DNA from: Paracidovorax wautersii
Lineage (GTDB): Bacteria > Pseudomonadota > Gammaproteobacteria > Burkholderiales > Burkholderiaceae_C
Direction: 5' to 3'
DNA length: 64,000 nt
NCBI RefSeq assembly: GCF_900113035.1
Contig: NZ_FONX01000002.1
Coordinates: forward strand, 186,001-250,000
Each line of letters opens with the position of its first letter. The first letter of the stretch is position 1. This document shows, piece by piece, positions 1-13,439 of this stretch. Position numbers and translations under genes: made by a program. The notes below the pieces were generated by a model. That model did not search any database. It saw nothing but the letters and a program-made list of their open reading frames with translations, and was not told the DNA's origin.

Positions 1-383
1 GCGCGGGCCATCCGCTCTTCGGCGCACAGCATGCCGCGCTCGACTGGGACGCGCTGCGCGCCCACCCCTTCGCCGGCCTGGGCTACCACTCGCCCAACAT
101 GGAGTTGAGCCACCAGGCGCGCCTTACGCGCAGCGCCACCGGGTTCGACCAGGAATCCATCGCCACGCTGGTGCTCTCGGGCCGCTACCTGGGCTTTCTG
201 CCCGACCACTATGCCGAGAGCTTCGAGCGCCAGGGCCGCATGCAGGCCGTGCGGCCGGAGCTTTTCTTCTACCGCTGCCAGTTCGTGAGCCTGGTGCGCC
301 GCTCGCCCACGCCCAGCCGGGCCGTGCAGGTGTTCGTGCAGTGCCTGGAGCGCGCCCATGCCGCGGGTGCCGCCGGGCGCTGA
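1..383 (+). CDS. LysR-type transcriptional regulator, C-terminal part (5' end outside window)
   Basis: The frame is open from the first complete codon at base 3 and ends in TGA; 126 residues are visible. They match the end of a LysR effector-binding domain: the block GRYLGFLPDHYAESF is typical of this family, followed by a final strand region (ELFFYRCQF). The DNA-binding helix-turn-helix must lie upstream of the window, so the regulated genes cannot be named. The stop is followed within 30 bases by a CATAAT-like -10 element that probably serves the next gene. Family assignment is from the conserved block only. Confidence 0.8.
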   Translation, partial: AGHPLFGAQHAALDWDALRAHPFAGLGYHSPNMELSHQARLTRSATGFDQESIATLVLSGRYLGFLPDHYAESFERQGRMQAVRPELFFYRCQFVSLVRRSPTPSRAVQVFVQCLERAHAAGAAGR

Positions 384-445
384 AACGCGCTCCGCCGCAT
401 AATCGGCCTTCTTCCCGCCCTGCCTCTTGCCTCGGAGCCCGCACC

Positions 446-793
446 ATGAACAGCAGCGTTTCGGCTATCGCCTCCTCCGGCCTGCGCGCCGCGCAGATGC
501 GCATGGACGTGTCGGCGAACAATGTGGCCAATGCGAGCACGCCGGGCTTTCGCCCGCAGTCGGTGCAGGAAGAGGCCGTGCCAGGGCAGGGCGGCGTCGC
601 GGCACGCGTGAAGCCGGCGACGGGCGCGCCGGCCCCCGCGCAGGGTGGCGAGGCGGCGGCGGCACCCTCGGGCACCTCGCTCGAAGGCGAGGCGGTGGAC
701 CAGCTATCCGCCAGCTACGCGTTCACGGCCAATCTGCAGGTGCTGCGCACCAACGACCGCATGATGGGCGCGCTGCTCGACGTGCGCGCCTGA
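446..793 (+). CDS. Small flagellar rod/hook-family protein (FlgC/FlgE-like)
   Basis: Encodes 115 residues. The N-terminus (SGLRAAQMRMDVSANNVANA, then STPGF) is the classic flagellar basal-body rod motif shared by FlgB/C/E/F/G. The C-terminus (ANLQVLRTNDRMMGALLDV) is the matching C-terminal rod helix. Between them is only a short Ala/Pro/Gly-rich linker, so the protein is much shorter than FlgC (about 135) or FlgE (about 400). The start was chosen because the rod motif begins directly at this Met; a CATAAT -10 element lies about 40 bases upstream. No other flagellar gene is nearby, so it is an orphan. It may be a non-canonical rod component; function is not proven. Confidence 0.75.
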   Translation: MNSSVSAIASSGLRAAQMRMDVSANNVANASTPGFRPQSVQEEAVPGQGGVAARVKPATGAPAPAQGGEAAAAPSGTSLEGEAVDQLSASYAFTANLQVLRTNDRMMGALLDVRA

Positions 794-865
794 CGGCCTT
801 CATCTCTTTCTCTCTTTTCTTTCTCTCTCTTCGCGTTTCGTCCCGGGCCCTGCGGCGGCCCTGGC

Positions 866-964
866 TCACTGCGCCCAGGCCAGCCCGGCCAGGCGGTCCA
901 TCAGCCAGTGCTGGAAGGCCCGTGCGGCGGGCGTGCCGGGCCGGTTCGGTGAGGTCGAGGGCAT
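866..964 (-). pseudogene. Possible remnant of a LysR regulator C-terminus
   Basis: A 32-codon minus-strand frame ends in AFQHWLMDRLAGLAWAQ. This resembles the last helix of LysR regulators (RAFxxWLxxxLA). No HTH or substrate-binding domain is present on either side, and the neighbouring plus-strand DNA is a pyrimidine-rich spacer. It is best read as the surviving tail of a decayed gene. It could also be chance coding in GC-rich DNA, so confidence is low. Confidence 0.3.
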
Positions 965-1002
965 GGTGCGTTCCTTTCGTCTGAGGCGTTGGCGCTGTGC
1001 GT

Positions 1003-1257
1003 TCAGGCAGCGGCTGCCGCGTTGTCGAGCGCTGCGGCTTCGCGGCGGCGGGCCGCGCGTTCCCAGGCCTTTTCATGGAAGAAGAAGGCCACCGCCTGGA
1101 CCGTAGGCTCCAGCAGGCTCAGCGTGAGCGACGCGATCAGATTGCCCGTGACCGCGTAGGCCACCAGGGCGGCGACGCAGATGTGGATCAGGTAGTAGCT
1201 GCCCGTCTTCATCAGCGTGGGCAGGTTCTGGCGGGCGGTGGCGCGCAGGCGGGACAT
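1003..1257 (-). CDS. DUF2061 family small membrane protein
   Basis: Encodes 84 residues. The order KTGSYYLIHICVAALVAYAVTG, two closely spaced hydrophobic segments (about residues 22-40 and 43-60), then the motif FFHEKAW is the signature of DUF2061 proteins, predicted inner-membrane proteins of unknown function. The Ala-rich C-terminal tail is not conserved. It stands alone, divergent from the large sensor kinase gene. An inverted repeat TTGATTA/TAATCAA (1307-1313/1331-1337) lies in the shared upstream region and could be an operator or promoter element. Confidence 0.75.
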   Translation of the reverse strand: MSRLRATARQNLPTLMKTGSYYLIHICVAALVAYAVTGNLIASLTLSLLEPTVQAVAFFFHEKAWERAARRREAAALDNAAAAA

Positions 1258-1504
1258 CGTGGGGTTCCTCTCGAATCGGCAATGCGCCCATGCTACGGAT
1301 GGGTGGTTGATTACGCCAATTGCGGCTTTCTAATCAAGAGATAGAAACTATCGCTTGGCCGTGCGCCCTGCAGTGCGCGATGCGGCCGCCACGGCGCGTG
1401 CGCGACGAAAGCCCGGGCATCGCGCTCAAATGCTCCGGCAGGCGAAAGCAAGGCTGTATTCCGTTGGGCAGAATGCGCAACCAAAATTTTCAGCTGGTAA
1501 GTAA

Positions 1505-5250
<3,746 letters not shown>

Positions 5251-5254
<4 letters not shown>

Positions 5255-6249
5255 CCGCCATGACTCTCCCCGACCACCGCCCGCGCCTGCTGCTGGTGGA
5301 CGACGAGCCCGCCAACCTGCAGGTGCTGCGGCAGGTGCTGCAGCAGGACTACCGGCTGCTCTTCGCCACCAGCGGCCCCAAGGCCGTCGAGATCGCGCTG
5401 CAGCAGCGGCCCGACCTGATGCTGCTCGACGTGATGATGCCGGACATGGACGGCTACGCCGTCCTGCAGCGGCTCGCGGCCGAGCCGCAGGTCGCCGGCA
5501 TGCCGGTGATCTTCGTGACCGCGCTGAGCGACGCGGCCGACGAGGCCCGCGGCCTGGAGCTGGGCGCGGTGGACTACATCGCCAAGCCCATCAGCGCCGC
5601 GGTGGTGCGTGCCCGCGTGCGCACGCACCTGTCGCTGGTCCGCATGGACGAGCTGCGCGAATCGCGCCTGCAGATCCTGCAGCGGCTGGGCCGCGCGGCC
5701 GAATACAAGGACAACGAGACCGGCAAGCACGTCATCCGCATGAGCCTCTACGCGCAGATGCTGGCGCTGGCCATCGGCATGGACAGCACCTGGGCGGAAG
5801 ACCTGCTGCATGCCGCGCCGCTGCACGACGTGGGCAAGATCGGCATTCCGGACGCCGTGCTGCGCAAGCCCGGCGGCCTCGACGCCACCGAGTGGGACGT
5901 CATGCGCACCCACCCGAGCATCGGCGCCGAGATCATCGGCGAGCACCCCGGCGGCGTGCTGCGCCTGGCCAGCACCATCGCGCTGACCCATCACGAGAAG
6001 TGGGATGGCTCCGGCTACCCCCGCGGGCTGGTGGGCCGGGAGATTCCGCTGGAGTCCCGCATCATCGCCATCGCCGACGTGTTCGATGCCCTCACCACGC
6101 GCCGCCCCTACAAGGATGCCTGGAACGTGGAGGACGCGATGGACTACCTGCACTCCCAGGCCGGGCGGCATTTCGACCCGGATCTGGTCGGCCCCTTCTC
6201 CGCGCTCAAGCCGCAGCTGCTGCAAGTGCGCGAGCAGTGGGCGGAATAG
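5251..6249 (+). CDS. Two-component response regulator with HD-GYP c-di-GMP phosphodiesterase domain
   Basis: Encodes 332 residues. An N-terminal receiver domain carries the phosphoacceptor Asp60 in LLDVMMPDMDG, with the acidic pocket in LLVDDEPAN and the switch Lys in IAKPIS. The output domain has the HD pair His192-Asp193 (HDVGKIGIPD), the HHEKWDGSGYP block and the GYP triplet at residues 255-257, all diagnostic of active c-di-GMP phosphodiesterases. Translation is coupled to the hybrid kinase upstream through a 4-base ATGA overlap. Phosphorylation by that kinase is expected to tune c-di-GMP hydrolysis and hence motility versus biofilm. A second Met lies four codons in and could be the true start. 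Confidence 0.92.
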
Positions 6250-6478
6250 GGGACCGGCCCCTGCGGGAGGCCCGCGGGCGCGGGCTGAGGCCCATGCGCC
6301 ACACCCTGGGCGGGGAGCTGTAGGCGGATACCGCTTCCGTCATCATGGTAACAATATGTATGGTTAACATCGGTGCATGGGAGCACCAAGACGTGCCTTG
6401 CCCTCTCAGCAATGCACGCAACTGATGATCCATCTGTCGTCACGATGCGTAGCAAATTGAAACATCTAACGCATCAAC

Positions 6479-8401
6479 ATGGCTTCCTGGATCACTCATC
6501 TCCGCTTTTCGCGCAAGTTCGCACTCATCGGTGCGCTGGCGCTGGCTCTCTTTCTCGTACCCACCGTCATGCTGGTCAGCATCGCGATGGACAAGCTCGA
6601 CGTGGCGCGCACCGAGCGCCTGGGCCTGGCCCCTGCCGCCGACATGCTGCGCCTGCTGCAGCAGATGCAGCAGCACCGGGGCCTGTCCGCCGCGGTGTTG
6701 AGCGGCACGTCGTCCGCAGAGGCCGACCGCCAGAAGCGCCAGCAGGACATCGACGCCACGATCGCCCAGGTGCGCAAGGAACTGCCGCCTCTGGCGGACA
6801 AGGCGCTCTCCGACCGCTTCGACAGCATGGCCACGGATTTCAACGCGCTGGCCGGCGCCGTCGCGGGCAAGTCCCTCACCGGCCCGCAGAGCAACCAGCG
6901 GCACACGGCCGTCATCGGCCGGCTGCTCAGCCTGATCGACGACGTGGCCAACAGCTCCGGCCTCGCGCTGGACCCCGAGGCTTCCACATACTTCGTGCAG
7001 CGTGCCGTGCTGTCGCACTTGCCGCAGCTGGCCGAATCGCTCGGGCAGATGCGGGCGCGGGGCGCGGTCTTGCTGGGCCGGGGCGAGGCCTCGCCGGAAG
7101 ATCGTGCGCGCCTCGAAGCGCTCGCCGACCGGGCGCGCCAGTACTACGAAGACGCGCGCAAGGCGCTCGAGCTGGCCGCCGGTTCCGGCACGCTGCCCGC
7201 CGCCGTGGATTCGGCGCGCAACACCGCCGTGGCCGCCGGCCAGGACGCGTTCAAGCTGGCCGAGGAGTCGATCGTGCGCCCCGAGGCGCTGACGCTGCCG
7301 GCCACGACCTGGATCACCCGCATGACGGGCTTCGTCGATGCGCAGTTCTCGCTGGTGAATGCCTCGTTCTCCCTGCTGCAGACCTCGCTCGACCAGCAGA
7401 TCGCGCGCCAGCGCCATCTGCTGCTGGTCCTGCTGTCTGTGCTGGCCGCGCTGGCCTGCGTGGCGGTCTGGGTGATGGTCACCATCACGCGCACCACCAA
7501 CCGCGCGCTGGGCACCGCGGTGCACCTCGCCGAGTCGGTGGCGGCCGGTGATCTTTCGGTGCGCGTGCCGGTCCAGGGCAGCGACGAGATCGCACAGCTC
7601 ATGACGGCCCTGCAGTCCATGATGGCCCGCCTGAGCAGCGTAGTCGGCTCGGTGCGGCAGAACTCCGAAAGCGTGGCCACCGCCAGCGCGCAGATCGCCC
7701 AGGGCAACAACGACCTGAGCCAGCGCACCGAGACCCAGGCCAGCGCCCTGGAGGAAACCGCTGCCTCCATGGAAGAGCTCGGCTCCACCGTGCAGCACAA
7801 CGCCGACACCGCCCGCCAGGCCAGCGAGATGGCCCGCAACGCGGCCGGCGTCGCCACCCGCGGCGGCGAGGTGGTGCAGCAGGTGGTGCAGACCATGCAG
7901 GACATCAACGCCGGCTCCAGCCGCATCGCGGACATCATCGGCGTGATCGACGGCATCGCCTTCCAGACCAACATCCTGGCGCTCAATGCCGCCGTGGAAG
8001 CCGCCCGCGCCGGCGAGCAGGGCCGCGGCTTCGCGGTGGTGGCGAGCGAGGTGCGCAGCCTGGCGCAGCGCTCGGCCGCGGCGGCGCGCGAGATCAAGGA
8101 ACTCATCACCACCAGCGTCGCCCGGGCCGGCCAGGGCGCGCAGCTGGTCACCCAGGCGGGCAGCACCATGCAGGAGATCGTTGACTCCATCCGCAAGGTC
8201 AGCGAACTGGTGGGCGCGATCAGCGCCGCCACCTCCGAGCAGAGCTCGGGCATCGCCCAGGTGGGCGAGGCGGTCACGCAGATGGACACCACCACGCAGC
8301 AGAACGCCGCGCTGGTGGAAGAAAGCGCCGCCGCCGCCAACAGCCTGAACGAGCAGGCACAGCAGCTGGTGCAGGCCGTGGCGGTGTTCCGCCTGGCCTG
8401 A
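6479..8401 (+). CDS. Methyl-accepting chemotaxis protein
   Basis: Encodes 640 residues. It starts with a basic segment and TM1 (about 14-36), followed by a long all-helical periplasmic sensor (about 40-310, with the [12 protein letters not shown] motif seen in nitrate-sensor-like helical bundles) and TM2 (about 315-337). A HAMP domain follows ([15 protein letters not shown]), then the MCP signalling domain with its hairpin tip [19 protein letters not shown]. The sequence [20 protein letters not shown] is typical of betaproteobacterial Tsr-like receptors. A 229-base leader separates it from the HD-GYP gene and is AT-richer than its surroundings, so it probably has its own promoter. The ligand is unknown. 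Confidence 0.93.
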   Translation: MASWITHLRFSRKFALIGALALALFLVPTVMLVSIAMDKLDVARTERLGLAPAADMLRLLQQMQQHRGLSAAVLSGTSSAEADRQKRQQDIDATIAQVRKELPPLADKALSDRFDSMATDFNALAGAVAGKSLTGPQSNQRHTAVIGRLLSLIDDVANSSGLALDPEASTYFVQRAVLSHLPQLAESLGQMRARGAVLLGRGEASPEDRARLEALADRARQYYEDARKALELAAGSGTLPAAVDSARNTAVAAGQDAFKLAEESIVRPEALTLPATTWITRMTGFVDAQFSLVNASFSLLQTSLDQQIARQRHLLLVLLSVLAALACVAVWVMVTITRTTNRALGTAVHLAESVAAGDLSVRVPVQGSDEIAQLMTALQSMMARLSSVVGSVRQNSESVATASAQIAQGNNDLSQRTETQASALEETAASMEELGSTVQHNADTARQASEMARNAAGVATRGGEVVQQVVQTMQDINAGSSRIADIIGVIDGIAFQTNILALNAAVEAARAGEQGRGFAVVASEVRSLAQRSAAAAREIKELITTSVARAGQGAQLVTQAGSTMQEIVDSIRKVSELVGAISAATSEQSSGIAQVGEAVTQMDTTTQQNAALVEESAAAANSLNEQAQQLVQAVAVFRLA

Positions 8402-8515
8402 CGGGGGCTGCAGGCGGGTAGAGGCGGCCGCTGCATCGTTCGTTCGCCGGGGCTGCTGGCCGGTGGATACTGCAGTTCCCGTCCCCGGATCGCATCGCCC
8501 TCTTCGGACCCACCC

Positions 8516-9004
8516 ATGGCCTCTTCCTCTCCCTCCGCCCCGCACCGCACCCGCCGCACGCTGCGCACCATCGCGGCCTTCGAGGCGCTCAAGGGCGCCG
8601 TCGCGCTCGTCGCCGGCGTCGGCGTGCTGGGCCTGCTGCACAACGACCTGCACCAGATCGCGGTCGCGCTCATCGGCCATGTGGGGCTGAGCCCCGGCGC
8701 GCACTACCCCGCGCTGCTGCTGGCCGGCATCGACCGCTGGTCCGGCCACGGCGACTGGCAGATGCTCACCGCCATGGCCACCGGCTATGCGGCGCTGCGC
8801 TTCGCCGAGGCCTACGGCCTCTGGCGCGACCGCGCCTGGGGCGAATGGCTGGGCGCGCTCTCGGGCGGGCTCTATATCCCGTTCGAGCTCTGGCACTGGC
8901 TGCACCGGCCCACGGCCGCGGCCACGGCGGTGATCGCGCTGAATGCGGCGGTGATCGCCTACCTGGGCTGGCAGCTGGCGCAGCGGCGGCGCGCGGGCGG
9001 CTGA
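8516..9004 (+). CDS. DUF2127 family membrane protein
   Basis: Encodes 162 residues. The N-terminal TLRTIAAFEALKGAVALVAG, the LRFAEAYGLWRDRAWGEWL block and the LYIPFELWH segment are the hallmarks of DUF2127, predicted four-helix inner-membrane proteins of unknown function. Hydrophobic segments lie at about 18-40, 85-103, 108-125 and 132-152. It stands between a chemoreceptor and a secreted esterase gene with its own short leader. No function can be inferred from context. Confidence 0.8.
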   Translation: MASSSPSAPHRTRRTLRTIAAFEALKGAVALVAGVGVLGLLHNDLHQIAVALIGHVGLSPGAHYPALLLAGIDRWSGHGDWQMLTAMATGYAALRFAEAYGLWRDRAWGEWLGALSGGLYIPFELWHWLHRPTAAATAVIALNAAVIAYLGWQLAQRRRAGG

Positions 9005-9108
9005 GCGCGCTGCGCAACGGGGGCCGGGCGCTCGTGCCGCGTCATGGCGGCGTCATGGGCCATGGGCATGGTGGCGGCTCTTCCCATTGCCCCGAGAGAG
9101 CGCTGCCC

Positions 9109-10500
9109 ATGTTGTTCCCTTCGACCTTCCGCCTGGCCGCCTGCGCCGCGCTGGCCTGCATCGCCGCCCTGCCGGCACAGGCCCAAACGCAACCGCAGGC
9201 CCAGACGGCCCCGCAAGCCTTTCCCGCCGTGCTGGCCGGCCATGCCGTGCTGCCGGCGCGCTCCTTCATCGCGCCGCCCGCCGATGCGCCCGCCGACCTG
9301 CGCACCAGCGGCAAGTTCACCACGGCCCGGCGTGTGGACGCGGTGGGCACCGTCGAAGGCCAGTCCGCCGGCCGGCCCACGGGCGTGTCGCTGCCGTTCG
9401 AGGGCCAGCCCGCGCAAGGCCATTCGGGCATCAAGCACATGCCCGACGGCAGCTTCTGGATCCTGACCGACAACGGCGCCGGCTCCAAGGCCAATTCGCC
9501 CGACTTCATGCTCTACCTGAACCACTACCATGTGGACTTCAAGAGCGGCCAGTTCAGGCGCCTGAAGACCGTCTTCCTGCACGACCCCGACAAGAAGGTG
9601 CCCTTCCGCATCGCCGAAGAGGGCACCCGGCAGCGCTACCTGACCGGCGCCGACTTCGATCCCGAGAGCTTCCAGTTCGCGGGTGGCGCGCTCTGGATCG
9701 GCGAAGAGTTCGGCCCCTACCTCATCAAGGCCGACCTGAACGGCCGCGTGCTGGCCGTGTTCGACACGCAGGTCGATGGCCGCGTGGTGCGCTCGCCCGA
9801 CAACCCGGCCGTCACCACCGCCGGCGCGCCCGACGCCAAGGCCCCGGCCTTCGACATCAAGCGTTCCAAGGGCTTCGAGGGCATGGCCGCGAGCCCCGAC
9901 GGCAGCAAGCTCTACGCGTTGCTCGAAGGCCCGGTGTGGGACGAATCCGCCAAGGCCTATGAATCGGTGGAGGGCGGCAAGCAGTACCTGCGCGTGCTCG
10001 AATTCGACGTGAAGGCCGAGAAGTGGACCGGCCGCCACTGGAAGTACGTGCTGGAGGCCAACCAGAACGCCATCGGCGACTTCAACATGGTCAGCCCCAC
10101 CATGGGCCTCGTCATCGAACGCGACAACGGCGAAGGCACACCCGACAAGGCCTGCCCCGAAGGCACCAAGCGCGCCGACTGCTTCTCCGACGTGGCGAAG
10201 TTCAAGCGCGTCTACAAGGTGGAGCTGACCGACGCCAACGCGGGCGGCCCGCTGCGCAAGCTGGGCTACATCGACCTGCTGAACATCCAGGACCCGCAGC
10301 ACCTGTCCCGCAAGCCGCTGACGGGCGGCGTGCTCGCCTTCCCGTTCTTCACCATCGAGAACGTGGACATCGTGGACCCGACCCACATCGTGGTCGGCAA
10401 CGACAACAACCTGCCCTTCAGCTCCAGCCGCGAGCCCAACCAGGCCGACGACAACGAGCTGGTGCTGCTCGACGTGGGCGACTTCCTGCGCGCCCGCTGA
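9109..10500 (+). CDS. Secreted esterase-like protein of the phytase family (PF13449-type)
   Basis: Encodes 463 residues from the Met that opens a clear Sec signal peptide (MLFPSTFRLAACAALA, cleavage likely after PAQA). The frame is open further upstream, but only from this Met is a signal peptide present. The mature part has beta-propeller-like blocks DGSFWILTDNGAGS, LWIGEEFGPYL, EGMAASPDGSKLYALLEGP and ENVDIVDPTHIVVGNDNNLP, typical of esterase-like/phytase-like proteins. Predicted to be periplasmic or secreted; the substrate (phosphoester or other) is not known. A strong intrinsic terminator follows directly. Confidence 0.85.
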   Translation: MLFPSTFRLAACAALACIAALPAQAQTQPQAQTAPQAFPAVLAGHAVLPARSFIAPPADAPADLRTSGKFTTARRVDAVGTVEGQSAGRPTGVSLPFEGQPAQGHSGIKHMPDGSFWILTDNGAGSKANSPDFMLYLNHYHVDFKSGQFRRLKTVFLHDPDKKVPFRIAEEGTRQRYLTGADFDPESFQFAGGALWIGEEFGPYLIKADLNGRVLAVFDTQVDGRVVRSPDNPAVTTAGAPDAKAPAFDIKRSKGFEGMAASPDGSKLYALLEGPVWDESAKAYESVEGGKQYLRVLEFDVKAEKWTGRHWKYVLEANQNAIGDFNMVSPTMGLVIERDNGEGTPDKACPEGTKRADCFSDVAKFKRVYKVELTDANAGGPLRKLGYIDLLNIQDPQHLSRKPLTGGVLAFPFFTIENVDIVDPTHIVVGNDNNLPFSSSREPNQADDNELVLLDVGDFLRAR

Positions 10501-10524
10501 AAGAGCCCGCTGCGCCGGCCGCAC

Positions 10525-10549
10525 AGGCTGCCCGATGGGCAGCCTTTTT
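10525..10549 (+). terminator. Rho-independent terminator of the phytase-like gene
   Basis: A perfect 9-bp stem (AGGCTGCCC / GGGCAGCCT) with a 3-base loop is followed at once by a T-run. It lies 25 bases after the stop codon and isolates the upstream gene from riboflavin synthase. Confidence 0.9.
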
Positions 10550-10639
10550 CATGTCCGCAGCATCGGGATGGAGGCGGCTGGCAGAATCGCCCTTCGCCCG
10601 TTTCGCCGCCTTTTCCTTCCTCCTAGAAGACCGTCCACC

Positions 10640-11344
10640 ATGTTCACCGGCATCGTCCAGGCCACGGCAGGCATCGCCGCCATCACAGACCGCGCGGGCC
10701 TGCGCACCTTCACGCTCGACTTTCCCGCAGGCTTCTGCGAAGACCTCGCCATCGGCGCCAGCGTGGCGACCGACGGCGTGTGCCTGACGGTGACCGAGCT
10801 GGTCTCGCCCACGCGCGCCAACTTCGACGTGATGCTGCAGAGCCTGAACATCACCACGCTGGGCAGCTACGCTGAGGGCGACCGCGTGAACGTGGAGCGC
10901 GCCGCCAAGGACGGCGCCGAGATCGGCGGCCACCCGCTTTCAGGCCATATCGATTTCACCGGCACGCTCGTGGAGCGCCGCGAGTTCGACAACAACCTGG
11001 TCTGGCGCGTGGCCGTGCCCGAGCCCTTCCGCCGCTACGTCTTCGCCAAGGGCTACATCGCCATCCACGGCGCCAGCCTGACGGTGGCCGAGGTCAACCG
11101 GCAGGAGGGCTGGTTCGAGGTCTGGCTGATCCCCGAAACCCGCCGTGCCACGGTGTTCGAGGGCAAGCGCGAGGGCGACCGCCTCAACATCGAGATCGAG
11201 CGCAGCACCCAGGTGGTGGTGGACACGGTGCGCGAGGCCGTGCAGGAAAGCCTGGGGCGCCTGAAGCCCGTGCTGGAGGCGCTGCTCCAGGAAAAAGGCC
11301 TGTCGCTCGACGACCTGGTGCAGCCGCCGACGCTGCCGCGCTGA
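10640..11344 (+). CDS. ribE: Riboflavin synthase, alpha subunit
   Basis: Encodes 234 residues, close to the usual length. It begins MFTGIVQ, the invariant N-terminus of riboflavin synthase, which dismutates two 6,7-dimethyl-8-ribityllumazine molecules to riboflavin. Two lumazine-binding repeats are visible: the first with GASVATDGVCLTVTE and the linker NVERAAKDGAEIGGHPLSGHI, the second with GYIAIHGASLTVAEV and LIPETRRATVF. The start is fixed by the MFTGIV motif; an upstream extension in frame is not conserved. It stands alone after a strong terminator, with no ribB/ribH partner. No FMN riboswitch was recognised upstream. The C-terminal 25 residues extend beyond the core. Confidence 0.92.
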   Translation: MFTGIVQATAGIAAITDRAGLRTFTLDFPAGFCEDLAIGASVATDGVCLTVTELVSPTRANFDVMLQSLNITTLGSYAEGDRVNVERAAKDGAEIGGHPLSGHIDFTGTLVERREFDNNLVWRVAVPEPFRRYVFAKGYIAIHGASLTVAEVNRQEGWFEVWLIPETRRATVFEGKREGDRLNIEIERSTQVVVDTVREAVQESLGRLKPVLEALLQEKGLSLDDLVQPPTLPR

Positions 11345-11494
11345 AGGCGGCGCCGGCCCGGGCGCCTGGGCCGGGCGTGCCTGCGGGCCGGCGGCCCGTG
11401 CGTGCCCCGTGTGGCATATGAGGCTTTTACCGCGTTGGCGCTTGCCGTGCCTGCGCTATCAGCTATCGAATGGATAGCGCCCTGCGCATCCGTC

Positions 11495-13273
11495 TCAGAT
11501 CGCCGCAGCGGCCCCGGCTTCGGCCGCCGGCTCTTCGGCCAGCTCCACCCGGTTGCGCCCGCCCCGCTTGGCGCGGTAGAGCGCGTCGTCGGCATCCGAG
11601 AGCAGCTGGTCCAGATCGAACCCGCTGATGCTGGAGACCGCCACGCCCAGGCTCGCGGTCAGCAGCGCCGTGCTGCCGTCGGGCAGCGGCACGGGCGTGG
11701 CGGCGACGGCCTCCCGCACCCGTTCGGCCAGCAGCCGGGCCTGGGGGAGCGCGCAGGGCGCCAGCAGCGCGACGAACTCCTCGCCGCCGTAGCGGGCGGC
11801 GCTGTCTTCCGCACGCAGGGCCGAGCGCATGGCCGCCGCCACGAGGCGCAGCGCGGCGTCGCCCGTGGTGTGGCCGGCGCGGTCGTTGAAGGCCTTGAAG
11901 GAGTCCACGTCCAGCATCACCACCGCCACCTCGAAGCGCTGGCGCAGCGCCAGCGACAGGCGCTGCGCGGCGTCGGCGAAGAAGGCGCGCCGGTTGGGCA
12001 GGCTGGTCAGCACGTCGGTGAGCGACTGCTCGCGCAGCTGCGCGATGAGGCCGTCGCGCTCCACTTCCAGCATCTGCCGTGCCCGGGTCTGCTGCTGCAG
12101 CGCGCGCACGGCCCGCACCACGGCGGCACCTTCGTCCTCCACGGTGATGCGCGGCAGGGGCGCGTCCAGCTCGTTGCGCGTGAGCGCCTGCAGCGCGCGG
12201 GTCACCTCCGCCAGCGGCCGCAGCACGCGCCGCCGCAGCGTGAGCAGCAGGTAGCCCGTCAGCAGCAAGAGCGCCAGCGAGGCCGCCATCACCAGCGCCA
12301 GGCTGCGCAGGGCGGCGCGTTGCGCTGCGGCGGCCTGGGCCTGCAGCTGGGCCAGCACCGCGTCGCGCAGGGCCACCACCAGCGTCAGCCGCGGCACGTA
12401 GCGGTCCGCGAATTCCGCGGCCGTCCATGGGAACCGCTCCGTGCCCCGGGGATTGCCGGCCGCCATGACCGGCGCCACCAGCTGCCGCTGCGCCTCGTCG
12501 AAGTAGCCGCGCTGCACGGCGGCCCAGCGCTCGGCCATCACCGCGGGCGTGTCGGGCGCGCTGAAGCGGTGCTCGATCAGCGCCTGCAGCGTGGCGACAT
12601 GCCCGCGCGTGCGCTCGATGGCCAGGCGCTCGTTGGGTGTGAAGGGCTGCCCGCTGGTCAGCGGCGCCGTGAAGTGCGAACCCAGCAGGCCGGCCTGCTC
12701 GCGCAGGTCGGCGGTGAGCCGCAGGGTCTGCAGATAGCGTTCCGTCGCCGGCTGCGTCTGCCGGGCGGCCTGCTCCAACGCATTGGTCAGGGGCGTCAGC
12801 AGCGGCACGATGGCGATCATCCCCTGCACGCTGGCCTGGACCTGCGCCGCAGTGCGTTGGGCCGATGGCTGGGCGATGGTGGCATCCACCCTGCTGCGCG
12901 CCTCCGCCAGGCGGGCGGCGATGTTCTGGAGGTGGCTCTCGGCCCCGGTTATCTGCGGCTGCCGCTGCGTTTGCAGCAGCTCGGCCAGCCGGGCCAGGGC
13001 CGCGTCGGTGCGCTCGCGGGCCTGCTGCAGCGCGCGCAGCCGGTCGGGATCGGGCGGCTCCTGCCGGGCCCCCATGAGCGCATTGGCCGGGCCGCGCTCG
13101 AAAGAGAGGCGCTCGGCCAACAGCAGGTCCGCCTGCAGCCGCGCAATGGCCTGCGACCCGCGCACAGCCTGCTGCCACTGCCACCATTCCTGCACGCCGG
13201 CCCGCACCACCAGCGCGGCGGTGACGGCCGCCAGGGTCAGGCTCAGCAGGTGCAACAGGCGACTCAGAGACAT
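11495..13273 (-). CDS. Membrane-bound diguanylate cyclase (GGDEF)
   Basis: Encodes 592 residues from the Met preceding a hydrophobic N-terminal segment (LSRLLHLLSLTLAAVTAALV). A helical periplasmic sensor with LSFERGPANALMG (a NIT-like block) runs to TM2 (about 330-352, LALLLLTGYLLLTL). A HAMP-like linker and coiled coil follow, then a C-terminal GGDEF domain with DVLTSLPNRRAFF, the metal site in VMLDVDSFKAFND, and the active-site loop RYGGEEF at about 494-500. The GGEEF form is catalytically competent for c-di-GMP synthesis. An alternative start far upstream would overlap the divergent acetyltransferase gene and is less likely. Confidence 0.9.
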   Translation of the reverse strand: MSLSRLLHLLSLTLAAVTAALVVRAGVQEWWQWQQAVRGSQAIARLQADLLLAERLSFERGPANALMGARQEPPDPDRLRALQQARERTDAALARLAELLQTQRQPQITGAESHLQNIAARLAEARSRVDATIAQPSAQRTAAQVQASVQGMIAIVPLLTPLTNALEQAARQTQPATERYLQTLRLTADLREQAGLLGSHFTAPLTSGQPFTPNERLAIERTRGHVATLQALIEHRFSAPDTPAVMAERWAAVQRGYFDEAQRQLVAPVMAAGNPRGTERFPWTAAEFADRYVPRLTLVVALRDAVLAQLQAQAAAAQRAALRSLALVMAASLALLLLTGYLLLTLRRRVLRPLAEVTRALQALTRNELDAPLPRITVEDEGAAVVRAVRALQQQTRARQMLEVERDGLIAQLREQSLTDVLTSLPNRRAFFADAAQRLSLALRQRFEVAVVMLDVDSFKAFNDRAGHTTGDAALRLVAAAMRSALRAEDSAARYGGEEFVALLAPCALPQARLLAERVREAVAATPVPLPDGSTALLTASLGVAVSSISGFDLDQLLSDADDALYRAKRGGRNRVELAEEPAAEAGAAAAI

Positions 13274-13439
13274 GGCAATCAGCAAAAACGGGCGGCCTTC
13301 CAGCCCTTGTAGGGCCGGCGGCGCCGGACAATCGGCGAGTCGGGAGGGTGATCCTGACATATCCCTTGCCGCCCGGCACGCTCTTGCCGCAAGGCAAGCG
13401 TATTCAACGGCATTTCGATGACGTTTCTTTTCAATCCGC

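Noticed and set aside
1307-1337. TTGATTA/TAATCAA read as a sigma-70 promoter
   Set aside because: The spacing is about right but the -10 match is poor; the symmetry suggests an operator at most, and it is mentioned only under the DUF2061 gene.
10551-10639. FMN riboswitch before riboflavin synthase
   Set aside because: The leader after the terminator is too short and lacks the conserved multi-stem RFN elements.
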